A stretch of DNA of 36,479 nucleotides from Streptosporangium nondiastaticum (GCF_003011965.1 NZ_PXWG01000063.1:1-36479); one strand, 5' to 3'. Shown: positions 23,248 to 31,324, counted from the stretch's first letter. Program-made: numbers and translations. Notes: generated by a model from the letters alone, not told the origin.

Positions 23248-23991
23248 GTGGGGACCACGCAGCTCGACACGGTGCCGGAGCCGAAGTACTGGCACCTGAA
23301 GACCGTGCTCAGCGAGGCGCTCGACTCCGAGTTCGCGGTGGGTGAGATCCTGCCGAACGAGCGGGAGCTCGCCGCCCGGTTCGGCGTCGCACGGGCCACG
23401 CTCCGGCAGGCGCTCGAACAACTGGAGCTCGAAGGGCGGCTGCAGCGCCGCCGCGGCGTCGGCACCACCGTCGCCCCGCCCCGCGTGGGCGTGGCCGTCG
23501 GTGACGCCGAGCAGGCCTGGCCGGGCACCGCCGCGGACTCCTGGCAGGCCGTCGACTGCCTGGAGGCGGCTCCGCCCGCGGCCGTCGCCCGGCTGCTCGG
23601 CACGCCCGCCGGGCGCCCGGTGCACACCGTCCGCCGGATCCGCCGGACGCACGGCCAGCCCGTGGCCGCCGAGCTGCTCTACGTGCCGGGGCACTCCGTC
23701 CCGGGCCTCGCCGCGATCGACACCGCATCGGGCGCCGCCCGCGCCCGGACGGTCCTGCGCGAGCTCCAGCGCCTCGCCCTGGAGGGCCAGGACCGCGCGG
23801 TCGAGCTGGGCTCGGCCCGCGCCGAGGACGCCAAACAGCTCGACCGGCTCCCCGGCGCGCCCGTCCTCCTCGTCACCACGCGCTACTTCGCCGAGGGCGC
23901 GACCGCGGCGGTGGCCGTGGCGACGTACCGGGCGGACACCTGCCGGCTCACCTTCGGTGAGACCGGGGTGCAGCTCCTCGCCGCGGGCTAG
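23248..23991 (+). CDS. GntR-family regulator, HutC subfamily
   Basis: A 247-residue regulator. Residues about 12-75 are the GntR winged helix (KYWHLKTVLSEALDSEF, PNERELAARFGVARATLRQA, LQRRRGVGTTVAP). The rest is a UTRA effector domain (HTVRRIRRTHGQPVAAELLY and ATYRADTCRLTF), which in this subfamily binds sugars, amino sugars or histidine derivatives. GTG 23248 has GGAGG at about 6 nt, and an upstream in-frame start is less likely. A 6-bp hairpin CGCAAA/TTTGCG at 23222-23237 sits just before the ribosome binding site. Its operator is at 23153. Confidence 0.9.
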   Translation: MGTTQLDTVPEPKYWHLKTVLSEALDSEFAVGEILPNERELAARFGVARATLRQALEQLELEGRLQRRRGVGTTVAPPRVGVAVGDAEQAWPGTAADSWQAVDCLEAAPPAAVARLLGTPAGRPVHTVRRIRRTHGQPVAAELLYVPGHSVPGLAAIDTASGAARARTVLRELQRLALEGQDRAVELGSARAEDAKQLDRLPGAPVLLVTTRYFAEGATAAVAVATYRADTCRLTFGETGVQLLAAG

Positions 23992-24003
23992 ACCGGCGCC
24001 TCG

Positions 24004-24079
24004 GACGTACGGTCCCGGTGGGCTCGCATTCCGCCGGGGGCTCGCCGTCGTGGCTCGTCGCCGTTGCGGCGGGCCATTT
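24004..24079 (+). repeat. Repeat-family copy (proximal) after the GntR gene
   Basis: From 24004 the sequence GACGTACGGTCCCGGTGGGC, then GCATTCCGCCGGGGGCTCGC is repeated with changes from 24149. The part at 24026-24053 agrees at about 25 of 28 positions with the minus strand of the element near 26345. CCGCCG...CGGCGG can form the base of a hairpin. Confidence 0.7.
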
Positions 24080-24148
24080 GGGTCGGGCAGGCCCTTAGGA
24101 GATGCGGCTCCGCTGTCGGCTGAGCAGCGCGGCCGACGACGCGTCCTG

Positions 24149-24210
24149 GACGTACCGTCGCAGTGGGCTCGTATTCCGCCGGGCCCTCGCCATCGCGGCG
24201 GGCATTTTTT
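24149..24210 (+). terminator. Repeat-family copy (distal) ending in a T-run
   Basis: This second copy is shorter, with CCGCCG...CGGCGG closing a hairpin (about 24176-24202) directly followed by CATTTTTT. Six T's in a row are rare in this genome, so it is a good intrinsic terminator for the GntR gene. It also shows how the repeat family can provide termination. Confidence 0.7.
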
Positions 24211-24286
24211 CGTACGCGCCCGGGTGAGGTGCGGTTCCGCGCCGCCACGACCGGCGTCGTCTCGGCAGGCGCTTGGTCCGGACGTG

Positions 24287-25468
24287 TCAGCGGCGTGCCG
24301 TGACCGTGCTCTCCACCGCGAACAGCTGCTTCTCCACGTGGTCGAGGGCCAAGCGCAGCGCCCCCGTGGCCACCGCCGCCTCGCCGAGCATCGACTGCAC
24401 CACCTGCGGCGGCCGCAGGCAGTAGCGGGACAGTTCCGCGCGCAGCGGTTCCAGGACGCCGCTGAGTCCCGCCGCCCAGCCTCCGACGACGACCAGCTCG
24501 GGGTCCAGGGCCAGTACCAGCGCGGCCACGTCGTGCACCAGCCTGCGCATGAAGCGCTCCACGGCCGCCGCGGCCCCCTCGTCGCCCTCGCGCGCCAGCG
24601 CGAAGACCCGCGCCACCTGCGCCTCGTCCAGCGGGTGCAGCGGCTCCCCCGTCGTGGACAGCACTTCCTCCGGCGTGGCCTCGCGGCCCAGCAGGTGCAG
24701 CGCGCCGATCTCGCCGGCCGCGCCCCCGAAGCCGCGGTGCAGCCGCCCGCCGATCAGCGAGCCGGCCCCGGGGCTGAGCCCCGCCAGAACGAACACGACG
24801 TCGTCGGACCCGGTGGCCGCGCCCTTCCAGTGCTCGGCCACCGCGGCCGCGTTCGCGTCGTTCTCCACCAGCACCGGGCAGCGGAACGAGCGGCGCAGGC
24901 GCTCCCCCAGCGGCAGGCCCGTCCAGCCGGGGAGCGCCGTGCCCAGCCGGACCGTGCCGTCGGCCTCGACGATGCCCGGGGTGGCCACGCCGACGGCGCG
25001 CAGCCCGCTGCGCGGCACGCCCGAGCGCGCCAGCAGGTCGGCGACGGCGTCCCGCACGCGGTCCAGCCGCTCGTCCGCCGGGGCCTTCTCGGCGACGTCC
25101 ACGGACGCCGAACCCGTGACGCGCCCGCTCAGGTCGGCCATCAGGGCGGCGATCCGGTGCGGCCCGATCTCGATGCCGAGCAGGTGGCCCGCCTCGACGC
25201 GGAAGCGGAAGCGGCGCGCGGGCCGGCCCTGGCGCCGGGCCTCGCCCTCCTCCGCGGGGGCCTCCACCACCAGGCCGGACTCCATCAGGCCCTCGACCAC
25301 GCCCTCGACGGTCGGCCGGGACAGGCCGGTGACCTTGACCAGGTCCGTGAGGGTGGGCGCGGCGGCCAGCGGGGACGCCGGCGACGCTGCCGTGCGGAGC
25401 GCGTGCAGCACGACGGCCGAGTTGATCCGCCGCAGCAGGGACGGGTCCCCGCCGGTGAGCCGCCCCAA
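24287..25468 (-). CDS. ROK-family transcriptional regulator
   Basis: A 393-residue protein of the NagC/XylR type. Residues about 10-80 form a winged helix (TLTDLVKVTGLSRPTVEGVV, then GLVVEAPAEEGEARRQGRPA). The remainder is the ROK sugar-binding fold (VGVATPGIVEADGTV, VENDANAAAVAEHWKG, GFGGAAGEIGALHLLG). The phosphate loop is degenerate (GIEIGPHRI where kinases have a D-I-G-G-T-like motif), and the ROK zinc motif CxCGxxGCxE is absent. It should therefore bind but not phosphorylate sugar. No sugar transporter is adjacent. Confidence 0.9.
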   Translation of the reverse strand: MGRLTGGDPSLLRRINSAVVLHALRTAASPASPLAAAPTLTDLVKVTGLSRPTVEGVVEGLMESGLVVEAPAEEGEARRQGRPARRFRFRVEAGHLLGIEIGPHRIAALMADLSGRVTGSASVDVAEKAPADERLDRVRDAVADLLARSGVPRSGLRAVGVATPGIVEADGTVRLGTALPGWTGLPLGERLRRSFRCPVLVENDANAAAVAEHWKGAATGSDDVVFVLAGLSPGAGSLIGGRLHRGFGGAAGEIGALHLLGREATPEEVLSTTGEPLHPLDEAQVARVFALAREGDEGAAAAVERFMRRLVHDVAALVLALDPELVVVGGWAAGLSGVLEPLRAELSRYCLRPPQVVQSMLGEAAVATGALRLALDHVEKQLFAVESTVTARR

Positions 25469-25553
25469 CGTCGCCGCCTCCTCGCGTTTACGCGTCCTTT
25501 GCCTACTGGCCGGATCGTATCGGGTGCGGTGGCCCGCGGCGAGCCTCGGGACT

Positions 25554-25575
25554 CAGCCGGGGGTCAGCCGGGGGT
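25554..25575. repeat. 11-bp tandem duplication at the end of the response-regulator gene
   Basis: CAGCCGGGGGT occurs twice head to tail. The stop codon of the response regulator lies in it, so the final residues and untranslated end were duplicated. Confidence 0.85.
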
Positions 25576-26214
25576 CACGAACCCCGACTCGTAGGCGGCG
25601 ATCACCGCCTGCGTGCGGTCCCGCGCCCCGAGCTTCGCGAGCACCGCGCTGACGTGCGTCTTCACCGTTTCGGCGCCGAGCGTCAGGGTCCGGGCGATCT
25701 CCGCGTTGGACAGGCCGCGGGCCATGTGGCGCAGCACCTCGGCCTCGCGCGCGGTCAGGGCCGCCCGCTCCATGGCCGCCCGGGCCCGCTCGTTGCCGCG
25801 CCCGGCGGCGAGCCGCCGCAGCGCGGCCGGGAACAGCAGCGAGTCGCCGGCGGCCACCGTGCGGACCGCCTGGACGATCTCGGCGGGCGCGGACCGCTTG
25901 AGGAGGAAGCCGTCGGCGCCGGCGCGCAGCGCGTCGTAGACGTACTCGTCGTTCTCGAAGGTGGTGATGACCACGATCTTCGGCGGTTGGTCGACCGTGC
26001 GGAGGACGGCCCGGGTCGCTTCGATGCCGTCCAGCAGCGGCATCCTGACGTCCATCGCGACGACGTCCGGCCGCAGCTGACGGACCATCGGCACCACGGC
26101 CGCGCCGTCCGCAGCCTCGCCCGCGACCTCGATGTCGTGCTGTGCTTCGAGGATGGCGCGCAGCCCCGCGCGCACCAAGGGTTCGTCGTCGACGAGCAGA
26201 ACGGATATCGGCAT
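25564..26214 (-). CDS. NarL/LuxR-family response regulator
   Basis: A 216-residue two-component response regulator. The receiver domain (1-120) has the acidic pair in LLVDDEPLVR, the phosphoacceptor Asp in DVVAMDVRMPLLDGIEA, T in VVITTF and the late Lys in GFLLKR. The C-terminal LuxR helix-turn-helix reads LTAREAEVLRHMARGLSNAE, IARTLTLGAETVKTHVSAVL. ATG 26214 was preferred over an earlier start because MPISVLLVDDEP is the standard beginning; its ribosome binding site is weak (GGTGG). It lies downstream of the histidine kinase, with a fold-back repeat in the 154-bp gap. It should control the divergent ABC genes. Confidence 0.93.
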   Translation of the reverse strand: MPISVLLVDDEPLVRAGLRAILEAQHDIEVAGEAADGAAVVPMVRQLRPDVVAMDVRMPLLDGIEATRAVLRTVDQPPKIVVITTFENDEYVYDALRAGADGFLLKRSAPAEIVQAVRTVAAGDSLLFPAALRRLAAGRGNERARAAMERAALTAREAEVLRHMARGLSNAEIARTLTLGAETVKTHVSAVLAKLGARDRTQAVIAAYESGFVTPG

Positions 26215-26252
26215 CGGGCCACCATAGATCGTGCCGCCGGGATCGGCGGGCA

Positions 26253-26345
26253 CCGCCGGACCGCCTCGTCGTCGTCACTCGCCGCTGGGCGGAAGAAAGA
26301 CCCCCGCCGCAGCGGCGAGGCACCACGACGGCGAGGGTCCGGCGG
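26253..26345. repeat. Fold-back repeat between kinase and response-regulator genes (copy 2)
   Basis: About 40-bp arms (26253-26292 and 26304-26345) pair imperfectly around a short AAGAAAGACC loop. Blocks shared with copy 1 are CACCGCCGGAC (26251 and 9925), CCGCCGCAGCGGCG (26304 and 9999), then GACGGCG 23 nt further on in both (26327 and 10022) and CCGGCGG 34-35 nt on. The loop is about 20 nt shorter than in copy 1. Related, shorter sequences lie at 24004-24210 and 20428-20475. In the minus-strand mRNA it would be a large hairpin just upstream of the response regulator. Confidence 0.85.
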
Positions 26346-26368
26346 AATGCGCACCCGCCGGGGAGAGC

Positions 26369-27577
26369 TCACACCCCCAGCGGAAGCACCACCCGCACCC
26401 GCCACGCGCCCTCGTGCACACCGGTCTCGGCGTGGCCGCCGAGGAGCGCAGCGCGCTCGCGGATGCCCCGCAGCCCGCTGCCGCCGCCCCTGACGGCGCT
26501 GCCCGCGGGCCCGGGAAGGGGGTTGCGGATGTCCAGCTCCAGAACGTCCGCGCGGACCGCTATGCGCAGCGACACCCGCACGGGGCCCGCGTGCCGCACC
26601 ACATTGGTCAGCGCCTCCTGGGCGATGCGGTAGCCCTCGCGCGAGACCGGGCCCGGCAGGGCCTCCAGGGCGCCGCTGACCTCGGCCGCGACCTCGGTGC
26701 CGGAGCCCCGGGCGGCGGTGAGCAGCCGTTCGACGTCGGTCAGGGCGGGGCGTCCCGCCGCCGTCCCGGAGGCGTCCTCGCGCAGGATCTTCAGGACACG
26801 GTCCAGGTCCTCCAGCGCGTGCCGGCCCGTCTCCTCAATGGCGGCGAGCGCCTTGTCGGTGAACTCGGGCGAGCCCGCGGCGCGGGCCGCACCCGCCTGG
26901 AGCACGGCGACCGTCAGGGCGTGCCCCACGGAGTCGTGCAGCTCCCGGGCGAGCCGGTTGTGTTCCAGCAGGCGTTCCGTCCGCTCCTCCAGCGCGGCCA
27001 GGCGCTGGGCCGCCGAGGGGCCGAGGAGCGCCCGCGCGGCCCGCGCCAGCGCTTCGCCCGCGAAGACGACGAAGGCGAGGAAGAGCACGGGCACCAGCAG
27101 GCCCAGGAGGGCGTACGACCAGTGGCCCGGCCCGGGCGTCCACAGCGGCGTGCGCACCGCATCGCTCCCGGAGGCGCTGCCGATGAGATTGATCACCAGC
27201 GCCGGCACGTGGACCGAGAGGAACGCGGTCACCACGCCCGCCTCGTACCGCACGATCAGCCACACGGCCGTGCGCCGGCGATCCGCCCACGAAGCCGAGC
27301 GCGCGGGGGTGAAGTCCGGCTCCGGGGTGTTCTCCCCCGCCGGGAACAGGAGCAGCTGCGCCTGCATGCCCTCCGACAGCCGCACCCCCGGGACCATGGC
27401 CGCCGCGGCCAGGAAGGGCAGCGGCACCACGAGCAGCCAGGCGCCCGCCGGGCTGTTCACGTTGCCGAGCCCGGGGACCACGAACGCGAACACCATCGCG
27501 AGGACCGCCGCCATGACGAGGTGCAGCCAGCGGGTGTACGTGACCGTGCGGGTCACCGGGCGCAGCGCAGTGATCAT
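26369..27577 (-). CDS. Two-component histidine kinase (HisKA_3)
   Basis: A 402-residue membrane sensor kinase of the NarX/DesK type. Four hydrophobic segments lie in residues about 15-185 (LHLVMAAVLAMVFAFVV, WLLVVPLPFLAAAAMV, VVTAFLSVHVPALVINLI, YALLGLLVPVLFLAFVVF), with little outside the membrane. The phosphoacceptor His is in LARELHDSVGHALTVAV, and the ATPase part has EALTNVVRHA (N box) and GGGSGLRGIRERAALLGG (G boxes). The ATG has GGGAGG 8 nt upstream. It faces the ABC exporter across a 108-bp divergent promoter region, suggesting that it senses a compound the exporter handles. Confidence 0.93.
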   Translation of the reverse strand: MITALRPVTRTVTYTRWLHLVMAAVLAMVFAFVVPGLGNVNSPAGAWLLVVPLPFLAAAAMVPGVRLSEGMQAQLLLFPAGENTPEPDFTPARSASWADRRRTAVWLIVRYEAGVVTAFLSVHVPALVINLIGSASGSDAVRTPLWTPGPGHWSYALLGLLVPVLFLAFVVFAGEALARAARALLGPSAAQRLAALEERTERLLEHNRLARELHDSVGHALTVAVLQAGAARAAGSPEFTDKALAAIEETGRHALEDLDRVLKILREDASGTAAGRPALTDVERLLTAARGSGTEVAAEVSGALEALPGPVSREGYRIAQEALTNVVRHAGPVRVSLRIAVRADVLELDIRNPLPGPAGSAVRGGGSGLRGIRERAALLGGHAETGVHEGAWRVRVVLPLGV

Positions 27578-27611
27578 GACGTCATCCTCCCAAGGCGGCC
27601 CGGCCGGCGGC

Positions 27612-27629
27612 CTCCCCCGCGTGGGGGAG
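27612..27629. promoter_or_regulatory. Hairpin in the kinase-ABC divergent promoter
   Basis: CTCCCCC-GCGT-GGGGGAG is a perfect 7-bp inverted repeat between the two divergent starts. It could be a response-regulator operator or an untranslated-leader hairpin. No known consensus is matched. Confidence 0.35.
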
Positions 27630-27685
27630 ACGGTCCCCGCGCCAGGGGGAAGCGCCGCCTCCGGCCCGGGCGCGAGCCTTGGGCC

Positions 27686-28423
27686 ATGACCTTGATCGAG
27701 ATTCGCGGACTCACCAAGCGGTACGGCCCGGTGTGCGCCCTGGACGGGCTCACCGTGACCGTCCGGCCCGGCCGGGTCACCGGCTTCCTGGGCCCCAACG
27801 GCGCCGGCAAGTCCACCACGATGCGCATCCTCCTCGGCCTCGACCGGCCCACCTCCGGTACGGCCCTGGTCGGCGGCAGGCCGTACGCCTCGTTCGCCGA
27901 GCCGCTGCGGCACGTCGGCGCGCTGCTGGACGCCTCGGCCGCCCACCCGGCCCGGACCGCCCGCGACCACCTGCTCACCCTCGCCCTCAGCAACCGCATC
28001 CCCGCCCGCCGCGTCGACGAGGTGCTGGAGGAGACGGGGATCGCGGGCGCGGCCCGGCGGCGCGTGCGCACCTTCTCCCTGGGGATGCGGCAGCGCCTGG
28101 GGCTGGCCGCGGCGCTGCTGGGCGACCCGCCCGTGGTGCTGCTCGACGAGCCCGCCAACGGCCTCGACCCGGAGGGCATCCTCCAGCTGCGGAGACTGGC
28201 CCGGCGCCTGGCCGGGGAGGGGCGGACCGTCCTCCTCTCCAGCCACCTCATGGGCGAGATGGCACGGACCGCCGACCACCTGGTGGTCCTGGGCCGGGGC
28301 CGGCTGCTGGCCGACGCGCCCCTGGACGAGTTCGTCGGCGGAAGCGCCTCGCTGGAGGAGGCCTACTTCGCCCTGACCGCCGGCTCCGCCGAGTTCACGC
28401 ACCAGGAAGGCACGCCCTCATGA
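27686..28423 (+). CDS. ABC transporter ATP-binding protein
   Basis: A 245-residue ATPase of a drug or peptide exporter. Walker A is GPNGAGKST, the signature TFSLGMRQRL, Walker B VVLLDEPANGLDPEG and the switch His in LLSSHLMGEM. It starts MTLIEIRGLTKRYG; the frame is open further upstream but no other start is sensible. The ribosome binding site is weak, so it may be leaderless. It is coupled by an ATGA overlap to the permease gene. Confidence 0.95.
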   Translation: MTLIEIRGLTKRYGPVCALDGLTVTVRPGRVTGFLGPNGAGKSTTMRILLGLDRPTSGTALVGGRPYASFAEPLRHVGALLDASAAHPARTARDHLLTLALSNRIPARRVDEVLEETGIAGAARRRVRTFSLGMRQRLGLAAALLGDPPVVLLDEPANGLDPEGILQLRRLARRLAGEGRTVLLSSHLMGEMARTADHLVVLGRGRLLADAPLDEFVGGSASLEEAYFALTAGSAEFTHQEGTPS

Positions 28424-29229
28424 CGACCCCTACGACCACTCCCACGACCACCCCCGCGACCGCCACCCCCGCGGCCGCCCTCACAGCCGCCCTCGCGCCC
28501 GTCGTCCGCTCCGAGTGGGTGAAGCTCCGCTCCGTGCGGTCCCTGCTCGTGGCCCTCTTCGCCGCGTTCGTCTGCACGGTCGGCGTGACCGTGCTCGCCC
28601 ACGCCATGGTCGGCAAGGCCGAGGCCGGCAACGCGGACTTCGAGCCCGTGTACGGCTCCTACTTCGGCCTCAACTTCGGGCACATCGCCGCCGTCTGCTT
28701 CGGCGTGATGGCGGTCGCCGGGGAGTACGCGGGCGGCGGGATCAGGCTCTCGCTCACCGCCGTCCCCCGCCGCGGCCTGTTCTTCGGCGGCAAGCTGCTC
28801 GTCGTGGGCGCCGCGGCCCTGCCGGTGGGCCTGGCGACCGGCTTCGGCTGCTTCCTCGGCGCGCAGGCCCTGCTCGGCGAGTACGGGGTGGGGCTGGGGG
28901 CGCCCGGCGCGCTGCGGTCGGCGATCGGCTGCGGTCTGTACCTCACGCTGCTCACCGTGTTCTCTGCGGGCGTGGCCGCGGTGCTGCGCAGCCAGGTCGG
29001 CGCGCTGTCGGTGCTCACGCCCGTGGTCTTCCTGATCTCGCCGGTCTTCGCGGGGGTCCCGGGCATCGGGACGGTGGTGGCCTTCCTCCCGGACCGGGCG
29101 GGCCAGCAGATCCTTCACCCGGTCCCGGAGGGCCCGCTGGGGGCCTGGTCCGGGATGGGAGTGATGGCTTTGTGGGCGGCGCTCGCCGCGGCGGCGGGCT
29201 GGTGGTCGCTGCACCGCCGCGATGCGTGA
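28420..29229 (+). CDS. ABC transporter permease (ABC-2 type)
   Basis: A 269-residue membrane protein. After a low-complexity Thr/Pro/Ala start (residues 1-20) come EWVKLRSVRSLLVALFA and at least six hydrophobic helices (SLLVALFAAFVCTVGVTVLA, LLVVGAAALPVGLATGFGCF, LYLTLLTVFSAGVAAVL, LSVLTPVVFLISPVFAGV, GVMALWAALAAAAGWW), plus MAVAGEYAGGGIRLSLTAVP. That segment is common in exporters with LanG/BcrB-like permeases. With the preceding ATPase and the divergent kinase and regulator it forms a typical self-regulated export unit. The transported compound is unknown. Confidence 0.92.
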   Translation: MTTPTTTPTTTPATATPAAALTAALAPVVRSEWVKLRSVRSLLVALFAAFVCTVGVTVLAHAMVGKAEAGNADFEPVYGSYFGLNFGHIAAVCFGVMAVAGEYAGGGIRLSLTAVPRRGLFFGGKLLVVGAAALPVGLATGFGCFLGAQALLGEYGVGLGAPGALRSAIGCGLYLTLLTVFSAGVAAVLRSQVGALSVLTPVVFLISPVFAGVPGIGTVVAFLPDRAGQQILHPVPEGPLGAWSGMGVMALWAALAAAAGWWSLHRRDA

Positions 29230-29251
29230 CCCCGCCGGGGAGGGGCGGCCG

Positions 29252-29293
29252 GTGTGCGGGGTGCGCTCACCAGTGTGCGGGGCGCACTCACCC
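29252..29293. repeat. 21-bp tandem repeat between convergent genes
   Basis: GTGTGCGGGGTGCGCTCACC and GTGTGCGGGGCGCACTCACC (plus one base each) lie head to tail, 18 of 21 positions alike. Each unit can form a short hairpin. The second overlaps the stop of the glycosylase gene. A two-way terminator is likely. Confidence 0.6.
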
Positions 29294-29830
29294 CTCGCCG
29301 TCGGCCGCCGCCCGCAGCCGCGCGAACTCCTCCGCCATCTTCGGCAGCGGCCAGTGGGCATTGAGCCCGCTGGGGTTGGGCAGGGCCCAGATGCGGGTGG
29401 CGCCTATCGTCCGCTCCTGCGGGCCGATCTTCGCGTGCTTGTCGCCGAAGGCGACGCGGTAGGCGGTCACCCCGACGACCGCGAGCCAGCGCGGCTTCAG
29501 CAGCTCCACCTTGGCGGTCAGGATGCGGCCGCCCTCGACGTACTCCGCGGTGCTCAGCTCGTCCGCGCGCGCCGAGGCCCGGGCGACGACGTTGGTGATG
29601 CCGAGCCCGTAGCCGAGCAGTTCCTCCTGCTCCGCCGGGGCGAGCCGCCGCGGCGTGAAGCCGGAGGCGTGCAGGACGGGCCAGAAGCGGTTGCCCGGGC
29701 GGGCGAAGTGGTGGCCTGTGGCCGCCGACATCAGGCCGGGGTTGATGCCGCAGAAGAGAACGCGGAGGCCGTCCGCGACCACGTCGGGTACGAGGCGGTC
29801 GCGGGCGGCCTCCAGCTCTGCCGGTGTCAG
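29288..29830 (-). CDS. Mismatch-specific uracil/thymine-DNA glycosylase (Mug family)
   Basis: A roughly 180-residue repair enzyme that removes U or T mispaired with G. Family motifs are LFCGINPGLMSAATGHHFAR (the GINPG catalytic block) and ALPNPSGLNAHW (the NPSGL intercalation block), with GITNVVARASA between. No ATG or GTG precedes the conserved TPAELEAARDRLVPDVV. The best candidate is CTG at 29830, whose last two bases overlap the purB stop (CTGA), with a G-rich stretch upstream. The alternative is GTG at 29782, which would remove 16 residues. It is probably cotranscribed with purB. Confidence 0.88.
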   Translation of the reverse strand: MTPAELEAARDRLVPDVVADGLRVLFCGINPGLMSAATGHHFARPGNRFWPVLHASGFTPRRLAPAEQEELLGYGLGITNVVARASARADELSTAEYVEGGRILTAKVELLKPRWLAVVGVTAYRVAFGDKHAKIGPQERTIGATRIWALPNPSGLNAHWPLPKMAEEFARLRAAADGEG

Positions 29831-31260
29831 AGGATCGCCCCCGGCGCGTACGCGGCGGCCTCCGGGTGGCGCTTGGCGATCTCCTCGATGCGGGAGACCA
29901 CGAGGGCGGCCTGGTCGGCGGCGGCGCCGGTGAACGACAGCTTGTCGGCCATCAGGGCGTCGAGGCCGGCCCGGTCCAGCGGGATGCGCTCGTCGGCGGC
30001 GAGCTTGTCGAGGAGCTCGTTGCGCTCGGCGCCCTGCTCGCGCATGGCGAGCGCGGAGGCCACGGCGTGCTCCTTGATCGCCTCGTGGGCGACCTCGCGG
30101 CCGACGCCGGCGCGCACGGCCGCCATCAGCACCTTGGTGGTGGCGAGGAACGGCAGGTAGCGGTCCAGCTCGCGGGCGACGACGGCCGGGAAGGCGCCGA
30201 ACTCGTCGAGCACGGTGAGGAAGGTCTCCATGAGGCCGTCGAGCGCGAAGAAGGCGTCCGGCAGGGCCACGCGGCGGACCACGGAGCAGGAGACGTCGCC
30301 CTCGTTCCACTGGTCGCCCGCGAGCTCGCCGGCCATGGAGGCGTAGCCGCGCAGGATGACCATGAGGCCGTTGACGCGCTCGCAGGAGCGGGTGTTCATC
30401 TTGTGCGGCATGGCGGAGGATCCGACCTGGCCGGGCTTGAAGCCCTCGGTGACCAGCTCGTGCCCGGCCATCAGGCGGATCGTCTTGGCGAGCGAGGACG
30501 GCGCGGCGGCCAGCTGCACCAGGGAGGTCACGACCTCGTAGTCGAGCGAGCGCGGGTAGACCTGGCCGACGGAGGTGAAGGCCTGCGCGAAGCCGAGGTG
30601 GTGGGCGATGCGCCGCTCCAGCTCGTCCAGCTTGGCGGCGTCGCCGCCGAGGAGGTCCAGCATGTCCTGGGCGGTGCCGACGGGGCCCTTGATGCCGCGC
30701 AGCGGGTAGCGGCCGAGGAGCTCCTCCAGGCGGGCGAAGGCGACGAGGAGCTCGTCGGCGCCGGTGGCGAAGCGCTTGCCGAGGGTGGTGGCCTGGGCGG
30801 CGACGTTGTGCGAGCGGCCGGCCATGACCAGCTCGGCGTTCTCCGCGGCGAGCTTGCCGAGGCGGGCGAGGACGGCGACGGACCGGTCCCGGACGAGCTC
30901 CAGGGACAGCCGGATCTGCAGCTGCTCGACGTTCTCCGTGAGGTCGCGGGACGTCATGCCCTTGTGGATGTGCTCGTGGCCGGCGAGGGCGTTGAACTCC
31001 TCGATGCGGGCCTTCACGTCGTGCCGGGTGACCTTCTCGCGCTCGGCGATGGAGGCGAGGTCGACCTGGTCGAGCACGCGCTCGTAGTCGGCGAGGGCGG
31101 CGTCCGGCACCTCGATCCCCAGGTCCTTCTGGGCGCGCAGGACGGCGAGCCACAGCCGCCGCTCCAGCGTCACCTTGTACTCGGGGGACCACAGGACGGC
31201 CAGCTCGGCGGAGGCGTAGCGGCCGGCCAGGACATTGGGGATGCGGGGCTTCACAGACAC
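29827..31260 (-). CDS. purB: Adenylosuccinate lyase
   Basis: Purine biosynthesis enzyme that splits SAICAR and adenylosuccinate, releasing fumarate. It has 477 residues. The fumarase/aspartase signature is GSSAMPHKMNTRSCE; conserved HIHKGMTSRDLTEN and GRSHNVAAQATTLGKR bear the catalytic His residues. The start is taken at GTG 31260 (MSVKPRIPNVLAGRYASAE); GTG 31254 is equally possible and the ribosome binding site is poor. The extension to 31299 has no support. Housekeeping gene; it reads into the Mug gene. Confidence 0.95.
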   Translation of the reverse strand: MSVKPRIPNVLAGRYASAELAVLWSPEYKVTLERRLWLAVLRAQKDLGIEVPDAALADYERVLDQVDLASIAEREKVTRHDVKARIEEFNALAGHEHIHKGMTSRDLTENVEQLQIRLSLELVRDRSVAVLARLGKLAAENAELVMAGRSHNVAAQATTLGKRFATGADELLVAFARLEELLGRYPLRGIKGPVGTAQDMLDLLGGDAAKLDELERRIAHHLGFAQAFTSVGQVYPRSLDYEVVTSLVQLAAAPSSLAKTIRLMAGHELVTEGFKPGQVGSSAMPHKMNTRSCERVNGLMVILRGYASMAGELAGDQWNEGDVSCSVVRRVALPDAFFALDGLMETFLTVLDEFGAFPAVVARELDRYLPFLATTKVLMAAVRAGVGREVAHEAIKEHAVASALAMREQGAERNELLDKLAADERIPLDRAGLDALMADKLSFTGAAADQAALVVSRIEEIAKRHPEAAAYAPGAIL

Positions 31261-31308
31261 GCTGCCGAGTCTACTGTCGGTTGCTGCAGACTCCGGCACG
31301 GGGCTCGT

Positions 31309-31324
31309 TCGTAGCTTGCTACGA
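31309..31324 (-). terminator. Short perfect inverted repeat after the MmpS-like gene
   Basis: TCGTAGC-TT-GCTACGA is a perfect 7-bp inverted repeat with a 2-nt centre, just downstream of the 31326 stop and upstream of purB. It is either a weak terminator or a regulator site for purB. The 2-nt loop favours protein binding. Confidence 0.4.

Noticed and set aside
26369..28402. A longer histidine kinase of 677 codons
   Set aside because: The extra N-terminal part is antisense to the ABC ATPase. ATG 27577 with GGGAGG gives a normal kinase.
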